A stretch of 64,000 bases of DNA from Opitutus sp. GAS368 (GTDB lineage Bacteria; Verrucomicrobiota; Verrucomicrobiia; Opitutales; Opitutaceae). Under the pieces are notes generated by a model, which saw only the letters and a program-made list of their open reading frames with translations, made no database searches and was not told the DNA's origin. Positions 8,136 to 17,700 of the stretch are shown here, in pieces (position 1 is the first letter of the stretch; the number at the start of each line of letters is the position of its first letter). The DNA lies in assembly GCF_900104925.1 (NCBI RefSeq), contig NZ_LT629735.1, positions 2,326,291 to 2,390,290 of the forward strand, written 5' to 3'. The position numbers were made by a program, and so were the translations under genes.

Positions 8136-9728
8136 ATGAGTTCCTATCCCTCCATCAGCGGCCTGGAGATTCGCGGCCCGCTGCACCCCGGTTATAACGA
8201 GATCCTGACCCCCGAGGCCGGCGCGTTTGTCGCCGGGCTGCTCGAGAAATTCGGCCCGCGCCGCCTCGCGCTGCTGGCCAAGCGCGTCGAACGTCAGCAG
8301 GCGATCGATGCCGGAAAACTGCCGGACTTCCTGCCGGAAACCGCCGCCATCCGCGGCGGCGACTGGAAGGTCGCGCCCATCCCGCCCGACCTGCTCGACC
8401 GCCGGACCGAGATCACCGGCCCGGTCGACCGCAAGATGGCCATCAACGCCCTCAACTCCGGCGCGCAGTGCTGGATGGCCGATTTCGAGGACGCCAATTC
8501 GCCCACCTGGGAGAACTGCCTCGAGGGCCAGATCAACCTGCGCGATGCCGCCCGTCGCACCATCGCTTACACCTCGCCCGAGGGGAAGAAATACGCGCTG
8601 AAGGACAAGATCGCCGTCATCGTCGCCCGCCCGCGCGGCTGGCACATGGAGGAGAAGCACGTGCATTTCCGTGGCGCGCGCATCTCCGCCTCGCTTTTCG
8701 ACTGGGGCCTGCATTTCTTCCACTGCGCCCGGGCGCTGATCGCGCGCGGCAGCGGCCCGTATTATTACCTGCCCAAGCTGGAGAGCCACCTCGAGGCGCG
8801 CCTCTGGAACGACGTCTTCGTCCACGCCCAGGCCGCGCTCGGCCTCCCGCGCGGCACCATCCGCTGCACGATGCTGATCGAGACCATCACCGGCGCCTTC
8901 GAGGCCGAGGAGATCCTCTACGAGTTGCGCGAGCACGCCTCCGGCCTCAACTGCGGCCGCTGGGACTACATGTTCAGCATGGTGAAGAAACTCCGGAACC
9001 GGCCGGGCTACATGTTCCCGGACCGCACGCTCATCACCATGGAGGTGCCGTTCCTCCGCGCCTACGTCACCCACGTCATCAATGTCTGCCACCGTCACGG
9101 CGCCTACGCCATGGGCGGCATGGCCGCGCAGATCCCGATCAAGAATGATCCCGCCGCCAACGCCGCCGCCCTCGCCAAGGTCCGCGCCGACAAGACCCGC
9201 GAAGTGAAAGCCGGCCACGATGGCACCTGGGTCGCACACCCCGGCCTGGTCCAGACCGCGCTCGATGCCTTCGGCGAGCACATGAAAGGGCCGAACCAGC
9301 TCCATGTCATCCATGAGGCGAAGGTCACCGCCGCCGACCTGCTCGCGCCGCTGTCGGGCCCGATCACCGAGGCCGGCGTCCGTTGGAATCTGCACGTCGG
9401 CGTCCGTTACCTCGAGGCCTGGCTGGGCGGCTCCGGCGCCGAGCCGATCCACCACCTGATGGAGGATCTCGCCACCTCGGAGATCTCCCGCGCCCAGCTC
9501 TGGCAGTGGCTGAAGTTCGGTGCGAAGCTCACCGACGGCCGGCCCGTCACAGCGAAGCTCTACGACGAGTTGCTGCCCGCCGAGCTGGTCGCGATCCGCG
9601 CCGAATACGGTGACGAGCGCTACAACAGCGGGCATTTCCCGGCGGCAATCGAGCTCTTCATGCGCATGTCGAAGAGCGCCGAGTTCGACGAGTTCTTGTC
9701 GCTCCCGGCCTACGAGCTGCTGCCGTGA
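8136..9728 (+). CDS. aceB: Malate synthase A
   Basis: 530 residues, the usual length for malate synthase A (E. coli form 533). It condenses glyoxylate with acetyl-CoA to give malate. Family marks include CWMADFEDANSPTWEN (about 110-125), ARPRGWHMEEKH, MLIETITGAFEAEEILYELR with the Mg-binding Glu, and the C-terminal EDLATSEISRAQLWQW carrying the catalytic Asp. No isocitrate lyase is adjacent. Its place at the head of the ureide genes suggests it consumes glyoxylate released from ureidoglycolate, as in other purine-catabolic clusters. Confidence 0.95.
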   Translation: MSSYPSISGLEIRGPLHPGYNEILTPEAGAFVAGLLEKFGPRRLALLAKRVERQQAIDAGKLPDFLPETAAIRGGDWKVAPIPPDLLDRRTEITGPVDRKMAINALNSGAQCWMADFEDANSPTWENCLEGQINLRDAARRTIAYTSPEGKKYALKDKIAVIVARPRGWHMEEKHVHFRGARISASLFDWGLHFFHCARALIARGSGPYYYLPKLESHLEARLWNDVFVHAQAALGLPRGTIRCTMLIETITGAFEAEEILYELREHASGLNCGRWDYMFSMVKKLRNRPGYMFPDRTLITMEVPFLRAYVTHVINVCHRHGAYAMGGMAAQIPIKNDPAANAAALAKVRADKTREVKAGHDGTWVAHPGLVQTALDAFGEHMKGPNQLHVIHEAKVTAADLLAPLSGPITEAGVRWNLHVGVRYLEAWLGGSGAEPIHHLMEDLATSEISRAQLWQWLKFGAKLTDGRPVTAKLYDELLPAELVAIRAEYGDERYNSGHFPAAIELFMRMSKSAEFDEFLSLPAYELLP

Positions 9729-9734
9729 TAAATT

Positions 9735-9810
9735 AACCACGAATGGACACGAATAGACACGAATTGGTTTTGGATGAGGCATTCGTGTGAATTCGCGTCC
9801 ATTCGTGGTT
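9735..9810. repeat. Palindromic element (family B)
   Basis: The arm 9735-9754 (AACCACGAATGGACACGAAT) is the inverted copy of 9791-9810 with one mismatch in 20. It fills almost the whole aceB-uraD gap, so the two genes could still be co-transcribed through it. Confidence 0.85.
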
Positions 9811-9818
9811 TCCCTCTG

Positions 9819-10331
9819 ATGCCTTCGCTCGATTATCTGAACCAAGCCGACCGCGCCGCGTTCACCGCGGCGCTCGGCCACCTGTTCGAGCACTCGCCGT
9901 GGGTGGCGGAGCAGGGCTGGTTGCGCCGGCCCTTCGCCTCCGCCGAGGCCCTGCACGCCGCGCTTTGCGCGGCCATGCGCGCCGCGCCGGCCGACAAGCA
10001 ACGGGCCCTCATCCGCGCCCATCCCGACCTCGCCGGGCGACTGGCACAGCAAAAGAAACTCACCGCGGAGTCCACCCGCGAGCAGGCCAGTGCCGGGCTC
10101 GACCAGCTGACTGACACCGAGCTGGCGGAATTCACGCGGCTCAACGACGCCTACAAGGTGAAGTTCGGCTTTCCCTTCATCATCTGCGCCCGGCTTAACG
10201 CCAAGGCGGCCATCCTCGCCGCGATGTCGGCCCGCCTGCCGCATACCCCGGCAGTCGAGCGCGACACCGCCCTGGCCGAAATCGAAAAAATCGCCTGGCT
10301 CCGGCTGCAAGACGTCCTGAAGCGGAATTAA
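9819..10331 (+). CDS. uraD: 2-oxo-4-hydroxy-4-carboxy-5-ureidoimidazoline decarboxylase
   Basis: 170 residues from ATG 9819, the usual length. It decarboxylates OHCU to (S)-allantoin. The signature HPDLAG lies at 68-73 with the catalytic His, followed by the conserved LAQQKKLTAESTREQASAGLD and LNDAYKVKFGFPFIICAR segments that line the active site. The upstream in-frame extension is translation of the palindrome at 9735-9810 and is excluded. Its partner uraH follows after a second palindrome. Confidence 0.93.
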   Translation: MPSLDYLNQADRAAFTAALGHLFEHSPWVAEQGWLRRPFASAEALHAALCAAMRAAPADKQRALIRAHPDLAGRLAQQKKLTAESTREQASAGLDQLTDTELAEFTRLNDAYKVKFGFPFIICARLNAKAAILAAMSARLPHTPAVERDTALAEIEKIAWLRLQDVLKRN

Positions 10332-10409
10332 CCGCGGATTACGCGGATGGACACGGATGATTCGATCACTACACTGCCTTTATCCGCGTTAATCAGCGTC
10401 ATCCGCGGA
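10332..10409. repeat. Palindromic element (family C)
   Basis: Arms near 10332-10358 (ACCGCGGATTACGCGGATGG...) and 10382-10409 (ATCCGCGTTAATCAGCGTCA...) form an imperfect inverted repeat. The same family is present at 24664-24733 between sufT and sufD. Confidence 0.8.
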
Positions 10410-10423
10410 GAATTCATTCTCTT

Positions 10424-10768
10424 ATGCCCGGCAAACTCAGCACCCACGTCCTCGACCTCACCACCGGCCGGCCCGCCGCCGGGATGCGCATCGAGCTTTG
10501 GAAAAACGACGGCAAGCACACCATGCTCAAGGCCGTCACCACCAACGCCGACGGCCGCACCGACGGCCCGCTGCTGACCGGGGCCGAGATGGCCGTCGGC
10601 AGCTACGAGCTGGTGTTCTTTGTGAAGGATTATTTCGTCACGCATCTGGAGGACAGCCCGTTCCTCGACCGCGTGCCGGTCCGGTTTGCCATCGCCGATG
10701 CCGCGGTCGGCTACCACGTCCCGCTGCTCGTCACGCCCTGGGCCTACAGCACCTACCGCGGGAGCTGA
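10424..10768 (+). CDS. uraH: 5-hydroxyisourate hydrolase (transthyretin-like)
   Basis: 114 residues. It hydrolyses 5-hydroxyisourate, the uricase product, to OHCU. Active-site residues are His8 in KLSTHVLD, Arg45 in NADGRTDGP, His98 in [10 protein letters not shown] and the C-terminal tetrapeptide YRGS (111-114) that defines the enzyme against true transthyretins. No signal peptide, so cytoplasmic. The next gene starts two bases after the stop. Confidence 0.95.
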   Translation: MPGKLSTHVLDLTTGRPAAGMRIELWKNDGKHTMLKAVTTNADGRTDGPLLTGAEMAVGSYELVFFVKDYFVTHLEDSPFLDRVPVRFAIADAAVGYHVPLLVTPWAYSTYRGS

Positions 10769-10770
10769 GA

Positions 10771-11331
10771 ATGTCCCTTCTAGCTGAAAACCTCGTCGAA
10801 GAGTGGATGAACCGACAAGGGTTCTTTACTATTCGTGGTGTGAGAGACGGTGTTGCCGAAATCGATTTATTGGGCGTTCGAACAAAAAAAGGATCGATTG
10901 AAGCTTGGCACATTGAATCACAGGTCAGCTTTAATCCCGTCAGTTACGTGACGCCGTTGACTAACGAGCGGGCAAAAAAAATTGGCAAAGCTAGGACGAC
11001 GGCGTGGAAAAGATCGCCTGAAATTATTTCCGAATCGGTCACTGCTTGGATTGAAAAGAAATTTAACTCCACGGCTAAAACAAAGGTCCGAGAAAGATTA
11101 TGGCCTGGCCTAAAATGGCAGAAGAAGTTGGTTTACGGTGTAGTACGTCACTCCGAAGAGGTGAGTGAGCTGGAGAAGCACATTGCATTAGTCCCGTTTT
11201 ATGAGGTTTTGCGTGATCTATGCTGGAATGAGCATGAGCTGTTCTCTGCAACAGGCACAGACATAGCCAACATAGTTGAATACTATGAGGACTGCGCAGC
11301 TGTTAGGCAGAGAGGGAAATCTAGAAAATGA
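10771..11331 (+). CDS. AT-rich gene of unknown function inside the ureide operon; possible PD-(D/E)XK-like fold
   Basis: 186 residues. ATG 10771 follows a GGGAG stretch and lies two bases after the uraH stop. The 3' end overlaps allC by ATGA. Base composition is clearly lower in GC than both neighbours, and codons such as AAA, ATT and TTA are common, which indicates acquisition from elsewhere. No signal peptide or membrane segment. Residues ~22-50 read GVAEIDLLGVR then EAWHIESQVS. An acidic residue on one strand followed by E-x-Q on the next resembles the D...ExK/ExQ core of PD-(D/E)XK nucleases, but this is only a pattern match. No known link to purine breakdown; function unknown. Confidence 0.8.
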   Translation: MSLLAENLVEEWMNRQGFFTIRGVRDGVAEIDLLGVRTKKGSIEAWHIESQVSFNPVSYVTPLTNERAKKIGKARTTAWKRSPEIISESVTAWIEKKFNSTAKTKVRERLWPGLKWQKKLVYGVVRHSEEVSELEKHIALVPFYEVLRDLCWNEHELFSATGTDIANIVEYYEDCAAVRQRGKSRK

Positions 11332-12596
11332 GCAACGCGGCGCAGCTCCTCGTCTCGATGCTGGACGAGCTCGGCCACATCACGGACGAGCCGGGCCGGT
11401 TGAGCCGGACCTTCCTTTCGCCGGCCATGCAGCGGGCGAACCGGCTCGTGGGCGATTGCATGCGGGCCGCCGGGCTGAAGGTGCGGGTGGATGCCGTCGG
11501 CAATCTCATCGGGCGGCTCGCGTCGGCCAATCCCAAGGCCAAGACCCTGTTGCTCGGTTCGCACCTCGACACGGTGCGCGACGCCGGCCGGTTCGACGGG
11601 CCGCCCGGCGTGCTGCTGCCGATCGTGGCGCTCGCGGAGCTGAAGCGCCGCGGGGTGCATTTGCCCTTCCATGTCGAGGTGCTCGGCTTCTCCGAGGAGG
11701 AGGGCGTGCGTTTCGCCAGCGCCTACCTCGGCAGCAAGGGTTATTGTGGGAAGCTGACCGCGAAGGATCTGGCCATGTGCGATGCCGATGGCGTCAGCGT
11801 GAGCGAAGCGATCCAAAGGTGGAACGGCCTGACCCCAGGACATTCAAGCAAGCGCGTTGGGGTCAACGCGCTCCACCTCAAGGCAGCGCACAGCAAAAGT
11901 AACTTATTAGGTTACATCGAGGTGCATATCGAGCAGGGCCCGGTGCTCGAGGCAAAGAAACTCGCCGTGGGCGTCGTCTCGGCCATCGCGGGCCAGAGCC
12001 GCTTCAAGCTGACCTGGACCGGCAAGGCCGGGCATGCCGGCACGACGCCGATGGCGCTGCGCCGCGACGCGCTCGCTGGTGTCGCTGAATTTATTTCGGG
12101 GGTCGAGGCCATCGCGCGCCGCATGCCGGGATTGGTGGCGACCGTCGGGACGCTCACGGTTTCGCCCGGCGCGGCCAATGTGATTCCCGGTTCCGTGGTC
12201 CACACCCTTGATGTTCGTCATGCCGATGACCGCCGGCGCCGCCAGGGGCTGATGGCGATCGGCCGGCTGGCCACGCGGATTGCCGGCCGCCGGAAGCTCA
12301 GCCGCGCCTGGCAACGCACCCAGGAGAACGGCGCGGTGGCCTGCTCGCCATCGTTGACCGCCTGGCTCGAACAGAGCGTGAAAGCGGTGCAGGGCAAATC
12401 GCTCTCGCTCGTCAGCGGCGCCGGCCACGACGGCGTGGTGATGTCCGCGCTGACACCGGTCGCGATGCTCTTGGTGCGGTGCCGGGACGGATTGAGCCAT
12501 CACCCGGATGAATACGCCTCACCCAAGGACCTGGCCGTGGCGCTGGCGGTGGTGACCGACTTCCTGGAGCGACTGGCGAAGGATCAGCGCGGATGA
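11328..12596 (+). CDS. allC: Allantoate amidohydrolase (M20/hydantoinase-carbamoylase family)
   Basis: 422 residues. It converts allantoate to ureidoglycine, CO2 and ammonia. Dinuclear metal ligands are visible: His79 and Asp90 in GSHLDTVRDAGRFD, the Glu pair 124/125 in FSEEEG, and His200 in IEVHIEQGPVLE. The late His lies in SGAGHDGV and the substrate loop is GLSHHPDE. Choice of allantoate over N-carbamoyl amino acids rests on context between uraH and allB. Odd point: residues 164-184 are translated from a palindromic element (11817-11878) and look unlike the family. The next ~10 residues (AAHSKSNLLG) are also atypical. ATGA overlaps on both sides. Confidence 0.88.
   Translation: MSNAAQLLVSMLDELGHITDEPGRLSRTFLSPAMQRANRLVGDCMRAAGLKVRVDAVGNLIGRLASANPKAKTLLLGSHLDTVRDAGRFDGPPGVLLPIVALAELKRRGVHLPFHVEVLGFSEEEGVRFASAYLGSKGYCGKLTAKDLAMCDADGVSVSEAIQRWNGLTPGHSSKRVGVNALHLKAAHSKSNLLGYIEVHIEQGPVLEAKKLAVGVVSAIAGQSRFKLTWTGKAGHAGTTPMALRRDALAGVAEFISGVEAIARRMPGLVATVGTLTVSPGAANVIPGSVVHTLDVRHADDRRRRQGLMAIGRLATRIAGRRKLSRAWQRTQENGAVACSPSLTAWLEQSVKAVQGKSLSLVSGAGHDGVVMSALTPVAMLLVRCRDGLSHHPDEYASPKDLAVALAVVTDFLERLAKDQRG
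11817..11878. repeat. Palindromic element (family A) inside allC
   Basis: Arms 11817-11837 and 11858-11878 are inverted copies (17 of 21). The left arm, AGGTGGAACGGCCTGACCCC, closely matches 63736-63755, and the right arm's GGTCAACGCGCT matches 63796-63807. The element is read through in frame by allC between the metal-binding domain segments. Confidence 0.85.
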
Positions 12597-13993
12597 AACG
12601 GCGCGGAAAAAATCTCGTCGAGGCGACCGAACCCGAAGTGCTCGACCTTGTGGTCCGGGGCGGCCGGGTCGTGACGCCCGACGGCGTGCAGGCCGCCGAG
12701 CTGGGGATCCTGCACGGCAAGATCGTGCGGCTGGCGCCGGAGGTCACCGATCCGACGCACACGGAACTCGACGCGGCCGGCCGTTATGTCTTCCCAGGCA
12801 TCGTCGACGCCCACGTGCATTTCAACGAGCCCGGCCGGACGGAATGGGAGGGGCTGGCCCATGGTTCCCTCGCACTCGCGGCCGGCGGCGGCACCTGCTT
12901 CTTCGACATGCCGCTCAACTCCGAGCCGCCCGTGCTGGACGCCGCCGCGTTGCGCGTGAAGCGCGAACTGGCCGAGCAGCAATCATGCGTGGACTTCGCG
13001 CTCTGGGGCGGGCTGGTGCCGGGCAATCTCGACAAGCTGGCCGGCCTGCGCGACGCCGGCGCGATCGGCCTGAAGGCGTTCATGTCGAACAGCGGCATCG
13101 ACAGTTTTCCCCGCGTCGATGCCAAGTCGCTTTACGAGGGCATGAAGCGCGCCGCCAAGCTGGGCCTGCTCGTGGCGGTGCACGCAGAGGACGACGCCCT
13201 GGCGGCGAAGTTCACCGCGGAGCAGCAGGCGAAGGGCCGGCATGACGCCAAGGCCTGGCTCGCGTCGCGCCCGGTCGAGGTCGAGCTGGGCGCGATCCGC
13301 CAGGCGCTCGAGTTCGCCGGCGAGACCGGCTGCGCGCTGCACGTCGTGCACGTCAGCAGTCCGGAGGGCGTCGCCCTCATCACCGAGGCCCGGGCCCAGC
13401 GCGTCGACGTGACGGCCGAGACTTGCTCGCATTACCTTTTGTTGAACGACAAGGACGTTGCGAAGCTCGGCGCCCCGGCCAAGTGCGCTCCGCCGATCCG
13501 CGACGAGAAGCGCCGGCTGGCGCTGTGGCAGGAGCTGCGGGCCGGCCATATCCAGACGGTCGGGTCCGATCACTCGCCGTCGCCGCCGGAGATGAAGACG
13601 GCGAAAAACTTCTTTGAAATCTGGGGCGGCATCGCCGGCGTGCAGCATGGTTTCCAGCTGCTGATGAACGAATGTGCCGCGACGGCGGACCAGGATCTGC
13701 CGCGGCTGGCGGCGGTGCTGGCGCGGAATGTCGCGCGCCGCTTCCGGATCGACGACCGCAAGGGCCTGCTGGCCGAGGGGCGCGACGCGGATTTCACCCT
13801 CGTCGAGTTCGGCCCCAAGCGGACCATCAAGGCGGACGACCTGTGGACGCGCCACCGGATCAGCCCGTATGTCGGCCGGGCCAACCGGACGCGTGTGACC
13901 CATACTTATGTCCGCGGCTGCCCCGTATGGGCTGACGGCGGGGTTGCATCCGGCTCGCCGAAGGGTCAGTTTCTGCGCCCAACCCACACCTGA
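12593..13993 (+). CDS. allB: Allantoinase
   Basis: 466 residues, cyclic amidohydrolase family. It opens the hydantoin ring of allantoin to allantoate. Metal site: His74/His76 in DAHVHFNEPG, Lys161 (carboxylated bridge) in GLKAFMSNSG, His197 in VAVHAED, His253 in HVVHVSS and Asp326 in GSDHSPSP. The FNEPGRTEWEG segment and KAFMSNSG are typical of allantoinase rather than dihydroorotase or dihydropyrimidinase. The start overlaps the allC stop (ATGA). The N-terminus has about a dozen extra residues before the beta-sandwich strand LDLVVRGGRVV. Confidence 0.93.
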   Translation: MKRRGKNLVEATEPEVLDLVVRGGRVVTPDGVQAAELGILHGKIVRLAPEVTDPTHTELDAAGRYVFPGIVDAHVHFNEPGRTEWEGLAHGSLALAAGGGTCFFDMPLNSEPPVLDAAALRVKRELAEQQSCVDFALWGGLVPGNLDKLAGLRDAGAIGLKAFMSNSGIDSFPRVDAKSLYEGMKRAAKLGLLVAVHAEDDALAAKFTAEQQAKGRHDAKAWLASRPVEVELGAIRQALEFAGETGCALHVVHVSSPEGVALITEARAQRVDVTAETCSHYLLLNDKDVAKLGAPAKCAPPIRDEKRRLALWQELRAGHIQTVGSDHSPSPPEMKTAKNFFEIWGGIAGVQHGFQLLMNECAATADQDLPRLAAVLARNVARRFRIDDRKGLLAEGRDADFTLVEFGPKRTIKADDLWTRHRISPYVGRANRTRVTHTYVRGCPVWADGGVASGSPKGQFLRPTHT

Positions 13994-13994
13994 C

Positions 13995-14738
13995 ATGTCC
14001 GACCTTTTTGGCCACACCCGCGCCCGCATCGCCGCCCGCCACGCCCTGATCACGCCGGGCAACCACGTGAACAGCTCCGTGCCGGGCATCACGGGCGCGA
14101 CGACGGTCGTCCTGTTCAACGAGGCCATGGGCGCGAAGTTCGCGCAGCTGCTGGTGACCTTCACGGCCGACGGCCGCGCCGCGCAGCCGGCGAGCGGCAC
14201 GCAGACCTTTGGCTACGTCGTGCACGGGGGCGGCGCGCTGACGGTGGGGAAGGAAAAGGCGAAGATCGGCGCCGGCGGGTTTTTCTACGTGCCCGCCGGC
14301 CAGTCGTGGAGCCTAGCCACGCCCAAGGCCGGCACGCAGCTGACGCTTTTCCAGAAAAAGTATGTCGCGCTTCCCGGCACGCCCCTGCCCAAGGCCATCA
14401 TCGGCGATGCGGCCAAGGTGAAGGGCGCGGCGTTCCTCGGCGACCCGGCGGCCAACCTGCAGGTGCTGCTGCCCGACGAGCCGGCCTTCGACCTGGCCGT
14501 GAACATTTTCGCCTACCAACCGGGCGGCCACCTGCCGTTCGTGGAGGTGCACGTCATGGAGCACGGCCTCGTCATGCTCGGCGGCGCGGGCGTCTACCGC
14601 CTCGAGGACAGCTGGTATCCGGTGCAGGCGGGCGACGCCGTCTGGATGGCGCCGTATTGCGCGCAGTGGTTTGTCGCCATGGGCAAGGTCCCCGCGAGCT
14701 ATCTCTATTACAAGGATGTCAACCGTCCGGCCATCTGA
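13995..14738 (+). CDS. allE: (S)-ureidoglycine aminohydrolase
   Basis: 247 residues, bicupin of the YlbA/AllE (UGHY) family. It releases ammonia from (S)-ureidoglycine to give (S)-ureidoglycolate. The C-terminal cupin carries the Mn ligands Glu184, His186, His190 (EVHVMEHG) and Gln224 (YCAQWF). ATG 13995 is one base after the allB stop and fits the family start; longer in-frame starts run through allB. The 3' end overlaps the xdh start by 23 bases. The ureidoglycolate-degrading enzyme expected next (AllA or AllD) is not in the window. Confidence 0.9.
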   Translation: MSDLFGHTRARIAARHALITPGNHVNSSVPGITGATTVVLFNEAMGAKFAQLLVTFTADGRAAQPASGTQTFGYVVHGGGALTVGKEKAKIGAGGFFYVPAGQSWSLATPKAGTQLTLFQKKYVALPGTPLPKAIIGDAAKVKGAAFLGDPAANLQVLLPDEPAFDLAVNIFAYQPGGHLPFVEVHVMEHGLVMLGGAGVYRLEDSWYPVQAGDAVWMAPYCAQWFVAMGKVPASYLYYKDVNRPAI

Positions 14739-17700
14739 CCCGGCGGCTCCGGCCAGTCTCGACCTCATCGTCAACGGCCGTGCCGTCTCCACCGCGGGCG
14801 TGGCGTCCACCACCACGCTGCTGGCCTGGTTGCGCGCCAACGGCCTGACGGGCGCCAAGGAAGGCTGCGCCGAGGGCGACTGCGGTGCGTGCTCCGTGGC
14901 GCTGGTGGACCGCGATGCGAAGGGCAAAGCGACCTACCGCGCCTTCAATAGCTGCATCGCGCTGGTGCCGATGTTCGCCGGCCGCGAGATCGTGACGGTC
15001 GAGGGCCTCGCGCAATGCGGCGCCGACAAAAAGCAGCTCCACCCGGTGCAGGCCGCGATGGTGGAGCACTACGGCTCCCAATGCGGCTATTGCACGCCCG
15101 GCTTCGTGGTCTCGATGTTCGAGGCCTATTACCGGGACGGCTGCAAGGAGCCATGGCAGGTCAGCGACCAGCTCTGTGGCAATCTCTGCCGCTGCACCGG
15201 CTACCGGCCGATCCGCGATGCGGCGGTGGCGGCGCTCGCCCAGCGCAATGTAGGGTCGGCGCTTGCGCCGACCGCGCCGAAGGTCGGCGCAAGCGCCGAC
15301 CCTACAACCGATCACTTTGCCGCCCGCTTGCAGGTCCCGGTGCATCCGCCCATGGCGCTCAACTACACCGCGGGCGAGGCGAAGTTCTTCCGCCCCACGT
15401 CGCTGCCGGGGATGTTCACGCTGCTCGCCACCTACCCGGCGGCCCAGTTGGTGGCCGGCGCGACCGAGATCGGCGTCGAGTTGAACAAGAAGTTCAAGGC
15501 GTTCCCGCTGCTCATCTCCACCGAGGGCGTGCCGGAACTGACGCGCATCACCGCGACGACCGAGGCCTGGCACATCGGCGCCGGCGCCACGCTGACCAAC
15601 GTCGAGGAGGTGCTGGGCCACGAGTATCCCTCCATTGCGAAGATGCTGCGCGTGTTCGCCGCCCGCCAGATCCGCAACCGTGCCACGCTGGGCGGCAACC
15701 TCGTGACGGCGTCGCCCATCGGCGACAGCGCCCCGGTGCTGCTGACGCTCGACGCGAGCGTCGTGCTCGTCACCGCCAAGGGCGAGCGCACGGTGCCGCT
15801 GGCCGAGTTCTTCACCGCCTACCGCAAGACCGTGCTGAAGCCCGGCGAGATCATGCGCGAGATCGTGTTGCCGCGCGGCGGGCCGACCCGCGGCCTGACG
15901 CGCCGGGTGGATTTCCTCAAGGTCTCCAAGCGCCGCGAGCTCGACATCAGCATCGTGGCGGCGGCGTTCTGTGTGGACCTCGATGCCGGCGGTATCGTCC
16001 GCAAGGCGCGCATTGCCTACGGCGGCGTGGCGGCGATGCCGCTACGGGCGTTGAAGGCCGAGACGGCGCTGGTGGGCAAGAAGCTGAATGATCCGGCGGT
16101 GGCGCACCTCCTCCATGACACTTTCAAGCCGATCGACGATGCCCGCAGCGGTGCCGACTACCGGCGCGGTCTGGTCGTCAGCCTCTGGGAGAAATTCGTC
16201 TCGGGCGAACAGAGCCAGGCGCAGGACGCCGATCTGGGGTTCGCCGGCGACAGCCGGTGGCCAATCGAAGATGCCTCCCGCAACCTGCGGCACGAGAGCG
16301 CCGTCGGCCACGTGACCGGCCGGGCGCTGTATGTGGACGACACGGCGCAGCGCCGGAAGATGCTCGATTGCTGGCCGGTCTGCGCGCCGCACGCCCACGC
16401 GAAGATTTTGCGGCGCGACGCCACCAAGGCCCGGCAGGCGCTGGGCATTCACGCCGTGCTGCTGGCCGAGGACATCCCCGGTGAGAACAACACCGGCCCG
16501 GTGCGGCACGACGAGCCGCTGCTGGCGCAGGACGAGATTCTTTTCCACGGTCAGATGGTGGCCTGGGTGGTCGGAGATTCGCTCGCGGCGTGCCGCGCCG
16601 CCGCGGCGCTGGTCGAGGTGGACTACGAGCCGTTGCCCGCGATCATCGGCCTGCCGGCCGCCATCGCGGCGGGCAGCTACCACACCGAGCCGCACGCGCT
16701 GAAGCGCGGCGATGTCGCGACGGCGTTGGGGACGGCGCCGGCCCGGCTCGAAGGCGAGTTCGAATTTGGCGGGCAGGAGCATTTCTACCTCGAGACGCAC
16801 GCGGCCTGGGCCGAGGCGGGCGAGGAAGGCAGCGTGTTGGTCAATTCCTCGACCCAGCATCCGTCGGAGATCCAGGCCATCGTCGCCGAGGTGCTGCATG
16901 TGGCGCGACACAAGGTCGTCGTGCAGGCCCCGCGCATGGGCGGCGGCTTCGGCGGCAAGGAAACGCAGGGCAACGGCTTCGCGGCGCTGGTGGCGCTGGC
17001 GGCGGTGAAGACCGGCCGGCCGGTGCGCGTGCAGCTCGACCGCGACCTCGACATGAAGCTGACGGGCAAGCGGCACCCGTTCCATGCCAGGTTTTCCATC
17101 GGCCACGACAACGACGGGCGGTTGCTCGCCGCGCAGGTCGAGCTGGTGTCGGACGGCGGCTGGTCGCTCGACCTGTCCACGGCGATCAACGACCGCGCGC
17201 TGTTCCACCTCGACAACGCCTACTACATCCCGGCGGTGCATTTAAGCGGCCGGGTGGCGAAGACCAATGTGACGTCGCACACGGCGTTCCGCGGCTTCGG
17301 CGGCCCACAGGGCATGATCGTCATCGAGGAGATCATCGATCGCATCGCGCGCCAAACCGGCCTGCCGCCGGCGGTCGTGCGCGAGCGCAACCTTTACCAC
17401 GGGACCGGCGAAACCAACCGCACGCACTACAACGAGGACATCGGCGACAACCGCATCCAGCATATCTGGCAACAGGTGCTCGCGCAGGCGGAGTTCGCCA
17501 AGCGGCGCACCGAGGTCGACCAATGGAACCGGGCCAATCCGCACATGAAGCGCGGGCTGGCGGTGACGCCGGTGAAGTTCGGCATCAGCTTCACGCTCTC
17601 GCACTACAACCAGGCCGGCGCGCTGGTGCACATTTATCAGGACGGCTCGGTGCAGGTGAATCACGGCGGCACCGAGATGGGGCAGGGGTTGCACACCAAG

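Noticed and set aside
15249-15306. The palindrome in xdh as a gene boundary between separate xdhA and xdhB
   Set aside because: The frame is open through it, no stop or start with Shine-Dalgarno is present, and it lies before the FAD domain, not at the XdhA/XdhB junction.
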